Positions 37,201 through 49,700 of a stretch of 64,000 bases of DNA are shown here, piece after piece. This stretch comes from Deroplatys truncata. Taxonomy: Eukaryota > Arthropoda > Insecta > Mantodea > Mantidae. The stretch spans positions 62,480,364 through 62,544,363 of the forward strand of contig CM060980.1 of the NCBI GenBank assembly GCA_030765065.1, read 5' to 3'. The notes beneath the pieces are model-generated. The model saw only the letters and a program-made list of their open reading frames with translations, searched no databases and was not told where the DNA came from. The translations under genes and the position numbers were made by a program. Each line of letters begins with the position of its first letter. Position 1 is the stretch's first letter.

Positions 37201-40200
37201 TGTGTTTTTTACAGGTGATACCAGTATACTTATATCTGAAAGATCATATTAGCAATTAAGAGATTCTGTCAATAAAGTTTTCGAACAACTCAACTTTTGC
37301 TTTGAAGCTAATAAGTTTTCATTAAAACAAACTTTATTAAATTCCAAATGAAGCATAAACAAGTAAATGAATTAATAATCAGGTACAATAGTTACACCAT
37401 AAATAAAGTGTTTGATACAAAATTTCTTGGGCTTCAAGTAAATGAAAAGCTCAGCTGGAGAAAACAGATAGAAATCATGTTATCAAAACTTAGCTCAGCT
37501 TGCTTTGCCTTAAGAAACTTAAAAAAAAAAAAAAATCCCCTTAACTAAAATGCCTTAGGTACACCATATTTTGCTATTCTCACTCCCTGATGTGATTCTG
37601 GGGTAATTCATGCATGGCAACAAAACAAGTATTTATATTACAAAAATGGCCATATGCATTATTGTGGCGTTGTGCCCTGTCATTCCTGTAGGCTCTTATT
37701 TAAAACCCAAAAAATTCTTACTCTTCTTGGTGAATACATATATTCTCTCTTGAGCTATATTACAGAAATTATGATAACTTCACAACACACCTTGCTGTGC
37801 ATGACCGCAATAGGCATAGAACAACAGATAACTTAAAAATTGTTCCAAAAAGTGTTTACTATTCTGCAATAAAAATTTATAATAGCCTTCCATGTTACCT
37901 AAAACTTTTAAGCAATCTTAATCAACATAAAATCTTCAAGAAAGATTTAGTCTTTCTTATATACTCACTGCCCATATACGATGGAGGAATTGTTTAATAT
38001 GTCGTGCAACGGTAAATAATACATAGGGTAGATTGCATGCAATGTGATTTACAGTTATTTGTTATAGTTGTCTACAGTAATGCATGTTGAAAAGTTTACT
38101 TTTGAAATGGTGATGGTTTACAAATTTTCATTTTTTTAGGGGGGAGGAAGAAAGAAAGGAAAAAGAAAAGAAAGAAAAAAAAAAGAGGGAATTATTCTGG
38201 TGATGGGTATGTTATTAGTTATGCTGCACATTTCATAATTGTATAAAGTGTTCAATGACCCTGAGCATTGCTCATAGTGGGACCAAATGAACAAACATAA
38301 ATAAATATTTCATAAATCCTCTCCAACATTTTTAACAACTTTGATTTACTACTTGGACATCAGTTTATGCCTTTGATGGTGAGATAAAATAGCATAGAAA
38401 GATTTAACGAAAGGACTTTATTCACGAAAATTATTTTACAGTATGCTTTTCTTTTCCTCAGTGTGATTTCCAACTGCATCCAGCTGCTTGTTCAAGATCT
38501 TGAATCCGCTTGTGAGCCAGCATTGACAGCAATGAGCAAAGTAAGTGATGAAAAATTGTTCTTTTATCTGCATGTATAAGTTGAAGTTCTTAGGATTGCT
38601 GACAAACCACTTAATCATTAGCTATTATACATCAGTAGAAGATGCTGACACTCAAGATTGTGGAGAGGCATTTACTTTAAAATGCCAAATGATTGCTAAG
38701 ATAATGTAAAATTCAAATTCTAAATTTAAAAACATTGAATAGAAAAATATTCAAATGTTTAGTTCTGATTTCTATAATCTTTGGTATTTCTTTGGAAAGA
38801 AGTGGCAGCATTACAGCTTAGCTAAACTGAAAGTTTTCTTGCCTGTGATAAGCTGAACCACTCCATTTGCCATACATCAAATAAGAAGAGTTTATTGTTG
38901 AACCGGTAAGAAATAGTAACTTCCTTAAGAATTTAACAAATCATAAAAATATTGAATGGACACCCATAAAAATGGACTAATCATCACTTTTTAAAAAAAT
39001 ATATTACATGCTTTGATCTACTGCTGAAACTGCAGTACACCCTCTCTGAGTTTGGCTAACCACTTAAGGAAATTTGTGTGACGAGATGCAAAGCTTGTAA
39101 TGTTACAGTTTATGAAAACATGTCATTTTGTTTTGTTATAGCAAGTAGGCTCACTTGGCACTTTAGAGGAGGCCATAGATGGTGTAGCATGTAACATGGC
39201 TGCATTGCTATTTTATTCTTATGTATGCTAGATTGCATTTCAACAGACCATGAGTTGTTTGACAGGCAGTACTTTTGTGTTATTTATTTGTCTGTTTATT
39301 CTTGTACACCTGTAATGAGAGAGAAATTCTGTTTGACTTTTAGATTATGTGGCAGAACATTGATACAGTTGGTGATCAAAGTGGTTATGTTTCTGCCATT
39401 ACTGGACATTTGAAACAGACTGTACCTGTAATACGTGATAATTTGGCATCTTCAAGAAAATATTTTACCCAGTTTTGTGTCAAGTTTGCAAAGTAAGTAA
39501 TGTTCTGCACAAATTGTCTTGGCATGCATTTGTTTGCCTGTTATACAGAGAGAGCTAAAAAGCTACGAACCGGCTGCGCAGCATTTTTCCTGTCTGCATC
39601 CTCGGCACTCGCGGATGAAACCATACAACATTTTTAAAACTACCTTTAAAGGCTTTACTTACCAACTTTATGAAAGGAGGTGCTGAAACTGGTCACCGTC
39701 GTTTTTCTTACATTTTTGGCACCTCTTTAGGAAACTATCCATCATTCGCCATAGTTCATGTTGAGAAATGCTGGCAATTTCCTGGCAGATATTTTGTTTT
39801 AATTCTTCCAATGTGTGTAGGTTTGTCTTGTACACTTTATGTTTTAAGTTACTCCAGAGATAGAAATCGCAGGGGGTTACAAATCTCTACTAATAATTCT
39901 GTCCTCAAACACACTTTCAATTGTTGTCATCGAAATATTGACTGAATGAGCTGTTACAGTCTTGTTGAAAAAAGGCAAACTCATGCTCCCTGTCTGTTAA
40001 TTCTTTAAAAAAAAAAGGAGTCAAAATTGTATTCATGTATGTAAGGGCATCAAGTGTTGACTCAAAAAACATTGGTCCTATAACTCTTTCTCTGTTCATG
40101 GCGCACCATACACCAATTTTTTTCATGAAGGGGTAGTTCATGAACAATATTAGGTTTTTTTAGAGCTCCAATAATGATTATTTTGTATATACACATATCC

Positions 40201-43200
40201 ATGAAGGTGGAACCAAGCCTCATCCATGAAAAATATTAAATATGGGTCTATTTTGCCATTGTGTACACTATTGAGACTCCACTCACAAAATGTGCGCCTA
40301 ATTACAGGATCACCTGGTTGAAGAGCATGTGCCACAGTTATTTTATATGGTTTTAACTTCAGCAATTTGGTAGCTCTTCACGAAGACCCATAAGAAATGC
40401 CTGTCCATTTTGAAAGACACCTAAGTGATTTTTGGGGGGAATTCTCCAAACGATGTCCAATGTCGACTAATGTTTCTTCGGTAAGAACCGTACACTGTCT
40501 TTAAGATTTTTTAGCCTGAACACTTCCTGAAATTTATTGTAAAGTTCACGGATTGTTGTACAGCCTGGAACTTTTATACCTGGAAATCTTTCTGCAAATC
40601 ATACTTTCACTTGGCGAGCTGACTGAGTTAACTCATACGAATCATAAATAAATATATCCTGTGCAGTAGAAAACATATACTGAGCCATAATATACTTTGT
40701 GACTAAGTACAGGACAAAATAATAAATAACTCGTAATACTGTACATCACATCACCGTCAACTTAATACTGTACTTCACATTGCAGAGCAAAACCACGTCA
40801 ACAGCGTGACCTTGTTTGTAGCAGTAGTGGAAAAACACCATGCAGCCAGTTCATAGTTTCTAGGCTCTCCCGTTATTTACAGGGTGCAAGGGAACTTAGT
40901 GTCACAGATAAAATGGTAATAGTAGGAGCAGAAATGTCTAAGTACCACTTTCCCCATGTCTTACAGTTTATAAGCAAATAAGTATATTACGTTGATATTG
41001 TAATGAAAAGAAACTAGAAACAGTGATGTGTATTGAATTTATTTAAAGGTGAGTCGGAATTGTTACACTAACATCACTTAAGTTTACTCACTTAACATGT
41101 TTCGGGAAACGGTTGTTCCCATCCTCAGAAGGTTAATTCGACTGACCCGTGTTGTTGGTGTTTCCATTTTTTGGACTGGATCCTGTGGTGGCGAAATGTA
41201 CTTCCAGAGAGGATTTGGTGGCGGCAAATCAAAATTCATTAGATGTGTGTTGTGTTTTAGAATGGTGATCTTCTCCCATGCATCTAATTCGGCTGCAAAT
41301 TTGGCTGGTTTGACTAATGTAATATTGGGTTTGATGTTGTGATTAGTGATCCAAAAATGGTGTGAAACTGCAGATTTGTCCATTTGTTTGTATTTAATAC
41401 ATCTCATGTGCTCCTTTAGCCTAGTTTCTAGGTTTCTTTTTGTCTTACCTATGTATACTTTATTGCAATCTGAACAATTGATTTTATAGATTCCAGCTTT
41501 TTTGTCTTGTGGAATGGGGTCTTTTAACTTGTTACAAAGTAATTTCTCTATGTTAAATTTGTTCTGTGGAGCTAGGCTGATGTTATGTTTCATGAAAATC
41601 TTCTTAAATTTGTGAAATGTTCCTGGGTGGTATGTGAATTTCTTGAACTTTAGCTCTTTATCTTGCTGGCTGAGATTTGTTGTGTTTCTGATGTCCATCT
41701 GTCGTTTGAATTTTGCAATTTTTTTGTCAATAGTTGTTTTGTTGTACCCATTATGTATTGCTGTGTCTACTATATGCTGGTATTCTAACTGGTATTCTTT
41801 TTTATTTAAGGGGGTATATACCAGTCTATGTGTTAGGCTGTTTAGTACTGCATGTTTGTGTGTGGTTGGATTGAAACTCTTATTTTTTATGTAATTAGTA
41901 GAGTGTGTTGGCTTCCTGTATATGCCAAAGGTTAGGTTCTTTTGTTCTCTGATGATTTTTAGGTCTAAAAATGGTAGCATGCCTTCTTTTTCTATTTCTA
42001 TGGTGAATTTTATTGATTGGTTCTGTAGGTTTAGTAAGGCTAAGGAGTCTTGTATGAACCTGTTAGGGACAACAGCGAAGATGTCGTCAACATATCTGTG
42101 CCAAACTTTAAACATGTATGGAAAGGAAGTTGTTATGTGTGTTTCTAAGTAGCTCATAAATAAATCTGCCAAGAAAGGTGAAAGTGGGTTGCCCATGGTT
42201 AGACCAGTTGGTTGTTGATAGAACTTCTTATTGAAACTAAAACAATTTTGTGCAATGCATAAATTGGTAAGTTGTATGAGGTCTTCTATTTCTTCTTCAA
42301 GTAGGTTAGTCTGCTGTAGCCATTTCTTTAATTGACGCAAGAGTTGATCTGTAGGGACACTTGGAAATAGTGCAGTGACATCAAAGGAAACTAATCTGTC
42401 TTCTGGTTCGAGTTCCAGGGATTTTATCTTCTGTATTAAATCTTCTGAATTCATTATGTTTTTGCTATTGAATTTTGGTAGTGAAGAGAATCTCTGTACT
42501 AACACAACACACATCTAATGAATTTTGATTTGCCGCCACCAAATCCTCTCTGGAAGTACATTTCTCCACCACAAGATGCCACCACAGGATCCAGTCCAAA
42601 AAATGGAAACACCAACAACACGGGCCAGTCGAATTAACCTTCTGAGGATGGGAACAACCGTTTCCCGAAACATGTTAAGTGAGTAAACTTAAGTGATGTT
42701 AGTGTAACAATTCCGACTCACCTTTAAATAAAAAAAAATAAGTATATTATTTGAAAATAGTGCCACAAAGATATAACCTACACAACTTAGCATCAGAAAA
42801 GTGTGCGAAATATTAGCACTAAGCTCTGAGATACAAGATCTAATTTTACAAACTGATTTTGATTTACATAAACTTTTTCAGTGAATTTTAATCAATATAC
42901 CCATAGTTTTGAACAGCAACATTTGTTCTAATTTTATTTCCATAATTATGGACATATGTATGAATTCAAAATGCATTAAAATAATAATTCTTCAGCTTGA
43001 AGTTTACTTCAGTGGTCAAAGTGACCATTAGAATGTTTTATTCCATTTACAACATGGAATTGATCATTTTATAAAATTAAGACCCTGAATTCCTTTCCAT
43101 TCTGTACAAGCTTTTTATTTCAGGTCTAATTTTGTTCATTTCAAAGTATGTATCAGCAAAGTTGTTAGTCTTTACTACCAGAGCTGATTTAAAGCTTGTA

Positions 43201-46200
43201 ATACCTTGAATATTTCTTTGAAACATACATGCCAAAATGAAACTACTTTTAAAGTACCTAATGCAAAGCTCTGTATATGAATTTCTGTTCAATAAGAATT
43301 TTGAGACTTCAGCTGATTGTACTGTAATAAGGTTGCTAGAATTCTTTTCCATAAAACCAAGACAAAGTGTGGAATATTGATAAACAAAGATTAATTGCTG
43401 AAAGTATTAAATTTATCTTAATAAATACTTCCAATAAAAAAAGATAAACATACTTTAAGTTACTAGATTTTAGGTTAAAACAAAACTCAAGTAAAGAAAA
43501 ATTGCATTTAGTACTGTCATTATGTTTGCAAAATTTAAAGTTTCTTATATAAATTCTGTTTTAAAAAAAATGTGCATCCAGGGCAAAATGCTTCAATTCT
43601 TTTTAAACTGTGGATTAATTTGCAAAATTTTGATGGTAAAATATGAAATATTGCACAGCAGTAACCAACACATGCTAAATTCCATCTTCTCATATGGGGA
43701 AAAAGTCACTTCATGGTTAGTTTTTATAAATGTCATAGTATTTACTTAACCAGGCAGTGCTTCCATTGCTGAACAATGGGACAATCCTAGCTTTTTTTTA
43801 ATGTATGGTAACCCCGCTTTTGCTAAGTTTTGCTGTTATGATGACCTTACTGTTGAATAGTATATGTTTGTGATTATTTATAAAAATCTCAATTTTTGCA
43901 GCTCCTTCATACCAAAATTCATTCAGCATATATACAAATGCAAGCCTATAAGTACAGTTGGAGCAGAGCAGCTTCTTCTTGATACTCATATGCTGAAAAC
44001 AGTATTACTCGATCTGCCATCCATTGGCTCACAGGTTAATCGTAAGGCTCCTGCCAGGTGAGTATCTATCATAATTGTTATTATTAGGGCTTTGAATATT
44101 TCGCAGCTGCATATTTCAATACAATGTACATTTGAACACAATACTAGGGGCAATATACAATATTTCATCTTAATGAGTGATTTTTAAACTCGCAACAGAT
44201 TGCAGATTTGTGTCTAATTTGCGAATTTCACAAAACCTGCAGAAATCGTTAACAAATTTTGAAGTTTTGAACATCTTTTTGTTTTTGTTCACCCCCCCCC
44301 CCCTTAGAATATGAACTGAATCCAGAGTGAAATTCTGCCGATATTCCCGTAGGCGAATGAATGCGCTAGTTATGAATGTTGGCAAAAACAATCAAACAGA
44401 AGTCAAGATGACAATGGAAGGCATTTTTTGTTGCAAAATGCAGCGAAACTGTATATACTCCACATAGGGTTAACAGCATGCCCATTCACAATTTCTTAGC
44501 TGTCATTGGCACAGCACAAAAAAGGTTTGAGTATTTGATACCAGAAATTAAACAATGCATGCAGTGTCTGTTGACATGACATTTAATCACACTCTGGAAT
44601 GCCCTATATGACAGAATCTGGAAGCCAATCAAAACACTAATGAAAGCATAGAACGCGAAATGAAACTCTATCATGCGATCCAAATCTCTTCACGCGTGTC
44701 CACTAAAACGGCACTAGCGAATAGCAGCAGTACGATGTTGCCTCATATGGACAGTACACCTCGCCGCTGGTAAGACCCTAAATGAAATATCATGTGCGCG
44801 CATGTGTATTTCATATTTCAGAAAACAACAAGTAATTAGGATAAAAGACGACATTTTCCTGAACAAGTACAAAAAGGAATCATATTTTTACACCCAATGG
44901 TTCGCCATTAATTTATAGTTATCTTTCGTATGTTTAAACGGAGACTTTTAGTCATAGTTATGCTTGTAATAGTAATAAATCCATTGCTGTCATAGCTATT
45001 TTATATATTTTTGTCATATACATAATTATCACTTAATAATGTGCAATTCTCCATGTCCTAAATAAATTTAGAAATAGTTATTCCACGAAGTTTTTCTAAT
45101 ACATCACAAACTCATCACAAATCCTTTTGAAGCCCTATGATGCAGCTGTATAAAACCATACATGACTTTTTTTAAATAAACGATGTCATGTATGGTTTTG
45201 TTTAACAGAATAATACCATTGGAAAACCAATGATTAAGTGCATTTTAGTGGTTATTATGCTTACTTCTGCATAATGTCAAATCCTAGAACCAAGCACGTA
45301 TCCGTTACATGAGAAGAGTGTGTTATGCTTTTTACAACATTCAACATCTCGTTACTTAAAATGCAATACCCAAAAAATAAATAAATAAATAATAATAATC
45401 CATATAAAGTATTAGCCAACTGAGAACTTTAAGCAAAGAATCAGCAACTGCTAACACATTCTTGAGGAAGCATCAACAATGGAATTCATTGCACCATTGA
45501 CGCAATAGCTCAAGGTTAAAATAAACACTGTTGGTGTACCTTTTACAGCACGACTTGTGACTCAATTGTGAGTTCATCTGCGATGTACTTACTCAGTTCT
45601 TATAGTGATAGGCTTTGTCCTAGCGTTTATAAAGTTAACTCTTTTATAAAAATGTCTCCTAGTAAGTCCAGTAGTACCAGTGGATATAGAAGTAAAGTTA
45701 GGGCTGTTGTCTTCAGTGTGTATAATTTCTTTAAAAAGTATGCAATGAAGAAAACTGCAAAAATCTCAACTTCATGAAATGTCAAGAATTTATGGGTGAG
45801 GTGTGCCCATTAAGTACATCAAATGTTTTACGTGTGTAGGGAAGCGAAATTATTTACATCGCTGAGAAAGCATATATGCTTGCCTAAGAGAACCTGGACG
45901 ATCGAAAAAGATGTTGTACGGCACAATGTTTTTTAATTTTATGATATAGAGGACGATGAGGGTATGCCATTAGCTGTGCCAGTTGAATAACAAAGAACGC
46001 ATAGAAAGGTATGTTTTTTATTTCTCTATTTGTGTGTTACATTTCCATTATTGTGTCTCTTCTTGTGTTTAAATGAACATTGCCATAGCATTTATAACAA
46101 ACGCGTAACGTTCTGATGATGCGAAGTGAAGCTTGGCAACCGCATGGCCACTCCGTATTGGTTATCATGAAACGTCATGAGATTTGGACCACACAGTAGG

Positions 46201-46685
46201 CATGAATTTCTCTATTGAGTTCATTGCTGTAGCTCGTTATACTTGCAAGTGTAGGTTTGTTGCGCTTATTTGGTAGAAACAGTCTGTGGCATTTTTAAGG
46301 TACACAGTTTTAACGTTCTTTAGTTCTCTCAGGTGAAGCAATGTCTAACATGAAGATAACAGCAAGGGAGCTGGCTTTACAGTGTGAAAGGCATGGATTT
46401 TACATGTTAGACAGAAGCACGGTTATGTGCAAATTCTGCAACTGTCATGTGGCATGGGAAAGGAAAGATTCTATAGATAAACACTTGAAGTCAGCAAAAC
46501 TATTGCAATTGTAAATAAAGTAAAAAAAAAAACTCTTAAGCTGCAAACATTGATTTCAAGATGTTTAAATAATGTTGTGCAGAAGAAAAAAGAGGCGCAG
46601 AGACTTTTATGAAGAACAACATTCCAATTTACAAAATGAGCACATGAAATCATTCATCAGTGAATTTGTTAGGGTAGGTTGAATA

Positions 46686-46743
<58 letters not shown>

Positions 46744-49700
46744 CAGTAAGTAGGAAACTGTTTTAAGGTGGAGTCCCTATGAAGCAAATGACACACACAC
46801 AACTGATGCATTGTGATGCCGAATACTGCCACAATGGGATGTTAGGAAAAAGATTCCTTTCTTGCACCGGCATTTTGCATCAATTGTTGATCAATTTGAG
46901 CTGCTCAGTCTTACTCCTTCAAGAGCAATATTGACCCAACCATTGAGAAAACAAGGCTTTCAATTGCATTTTTGTATAAGAAAATTTCCTCAACTTGCAT
47001 TGTTTTGTAATGTCAAGAGGCAAAACACATACGCACACACACAGTTGCCGAAGACGAAAAATTAGGGAATGGTATATAAGTTCCATACATTTGCATACAG
47101 GCTGATCTTGAAGACCAAACTGTTAAAGAAATTAATGCATGGAAGGAAATAGGTTCTAAATGTGGAATATACTTAGGAGTTTCCCTCATTTAACAGTTGG
47201 AGTGGGATTTCCTCTTCATTTTCTCCATAGCAAATATAACAATAATTTGTGTTCACTCGATGTGCAAATACCTGTTCATTACAACCAAAGATTGTATTAA
47301 TACATGACTGGTGCTTCAAACAAATCACTTACTAATATGTCAGCCATAAATCGCACACACTGTAACAGCTGCTTCATAGGAATTACACCTTTAAGAGGAA
47401 CTGGAATCCCCTATCTCTGCAATGTTAAATTATAGCTTGTTAAATATCCTTTTTCTCAGAAACTACTAAAGCTAGAGACTTGAAAATTTTACTGTGTGTG
47501 CAGAGATATGATTTGCCCTCATAGCCATGGTCGCTGGAGCATTTTGGATTCGGCACTCTGCCACACAGAGGGTTGGGTTAAAGTCCTGTCATGGGCATGG
47601 TTTGCATCTATGTTGTGTGTATAATATGTGTACCAGTAAAACCAGCAAATGCCAGAAAAAAAAGCAAATAACCTGGGGAAATAGGTCACTTTTTTTTTAA
47701 AAAAGGAATCCAATTTTTACTTTCTCTACTACGTATAGTAAGAAGGGGAAGTATTGTATTCCACCCAAAAATTTGATACTGAGATTTCACCGGAAATATA
47801 TGTTTTAAGACCCCTGAATCCAAAAAAAAGCATTTTTGGAAACGTGTCCGTGTGTGTATATCTGTGAACAGCATAACTCAGAAACTAAGTTAGGTAAACA
47901 CCAAACTTGGTATTTAGGTTCAGTATCTTCCAGAGATGCGACACGAAGGTTTTCAAGAAAATCCCCCCACCCCAGATTATCCTTTACATGGAACATTTTT
48001 TGAAAATTTTAATTTTCTCAAAAATGGCTCTAACGATTTTGATTAAAATATCATATATTTAAAATACTTTCATGACAAATAAAATGTATATCTTGAATTT
48101 TCTGGGAATGTCTCCAAAAGTATTCTTCATTATGAACGGCTTTTGCATAACTGGTAAACCATAAGAGATAGACAAAATTTTACTGCACAAAAAATGTAGA
48201 TCGCGTTAAAATACACAATTTGTCATATACATTTTTTTTGTTGAGTGAACCATTTTCGAGATATTGCTTGTTATTCCCTTAAATTTTCCAATACATATAC
48301 TTTTTCTCAAATTCGTTATTCATCTTTTTGTCCTGGCAATGCAAAGAGAATGGAATACTCCACATAGCAACCAGCTCTCAAAATATTTGACTATTGCTTA
48401 AAGCCTACCAATTCCCCTTGCATCTACAAGAAAATTAGCAATAAGATTAACATCTTGATATCTTGATTAACATGAAGCATATGGAGAATAAGCGTTTGTA
48501 AAAATAGTTTGTATAAGAGTAGAGAAAGTCATGTGAGTGTAACACATCAGATTTTTATATAAATTAATTATACTTTTAATAGACCTTAGCCTGGTCTTGG
48601 CAGTTTTTAATATAGAGTCAACTGAAAAATTCAATGCCACAGCCGGGATTTGAACACGGTCCTCCCACTCTCCGTGCTCTATTAAAAGTATAATTAATTT
48701 ATATAATAATAATAAAACCTTAAAAAACCCATTTACCCAGCACTGAAGTACTTGCGATAGCAGGTCACTGCTAAGAGGTGAGATGCCTTAGTGGTCTGTC
48801 TAGGAAACAACTTGAGTCAATTGGAGAATTCAATGTCCCACCGGCATGTTGTCACAGTAGCTCAATGGTTAGAGCAACCGCACAGAGAGCAGGAGAACTG
48901 TGTTCAAATCCCGGCTGTGACGTTGAATTTTTCAGTTGACTCTATATTAAAAACCAATTTTACTTCATGAAAATATTTTTTTGCTGATAATAATTTTAAG
49001 CTTAATAAATAAAGCTTAATTTAAACTTAAACACGAATATGCATAATTGAAAATAACCCTGAAAGTTTCAGTCTTTTATGTCCAGTAGACGCCTAGAGAA
49101 GAGATTTTTAATATGAAAAGGTATTAGCTTAAAGAAAACAAGCTTCAGAGTTGATATCACATGTTTAGGGTAAGCCCTTTCTGATAAAAACTACAGATTA
49201 AAATTGTTACATTTTTTTATGGCCATGTTATACACACCATTTTAAAGGGAAGAGTTGACAGAATCAGAATTAAAAATAAAATAATGTATTTTCTCACCAA
49301 AAATTGATTCCCTTTCCCCTTAATGTGGTTTATTACACAATGTTTTTATATAATTTGATGTTTATACTACTGTAATAGTTGATGCATTGTCTTATAGTGA
49401 GCCTCTGGCTCTTTAGAACATTTTAAATCTAAATAAATAACAGCAATTAGGTATTATGTTAACTAATTTTGTACATATTTGTTGAATGTTGTAGAATTGA
49501 AGACATTACATACATTAAGATACTCAGAGAGAAGTACCTCCCAAAAATAAAGGAGGAATGCGAAGCTGAGATGAAAGCCAAATGCTTGGTAAATTTCTGA
49601 CGTACTTTGCGATAAGACAACAGACCAGCGGGGGAAATGCATATTTGTTATCCTATTTAAAATCATGAAAGCTAGAAATGAAGTCGATGTAGATCATATC

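Larger units (their letters stand above)
40976..42749 (-). mobile_element. Penelope-like element with inverted termini and 14-bp target duplication
   Basis: AAATAAGTATATTA at 40976-40989 and 42736-42749. About 215 bp at the left end (41039-41255) is repeated inverted at the right end (about 42510-42728), including a hammerhead-like motif and the end of the ORF. The tail (inverse CACATCACTGTT, 41019-41030) is on the left only. The inverted right end overlaps the 5' side of the coding frame, which begins at 42514. Confidence 0.88.

Noticed and set aside
41097..42152. Plus-strand frames opposite the 476-residue PLE ORF
   Set aside because: Shadows of a conserved minus-strand RT/GIY-YIG frame.
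48852..48922. tRNA gene
   Set aside because: A and B boxes are present, but the cloverleaf and anticodon arm are not convincing and the same sequence continues into a SINE tail found elsewhere in the window.
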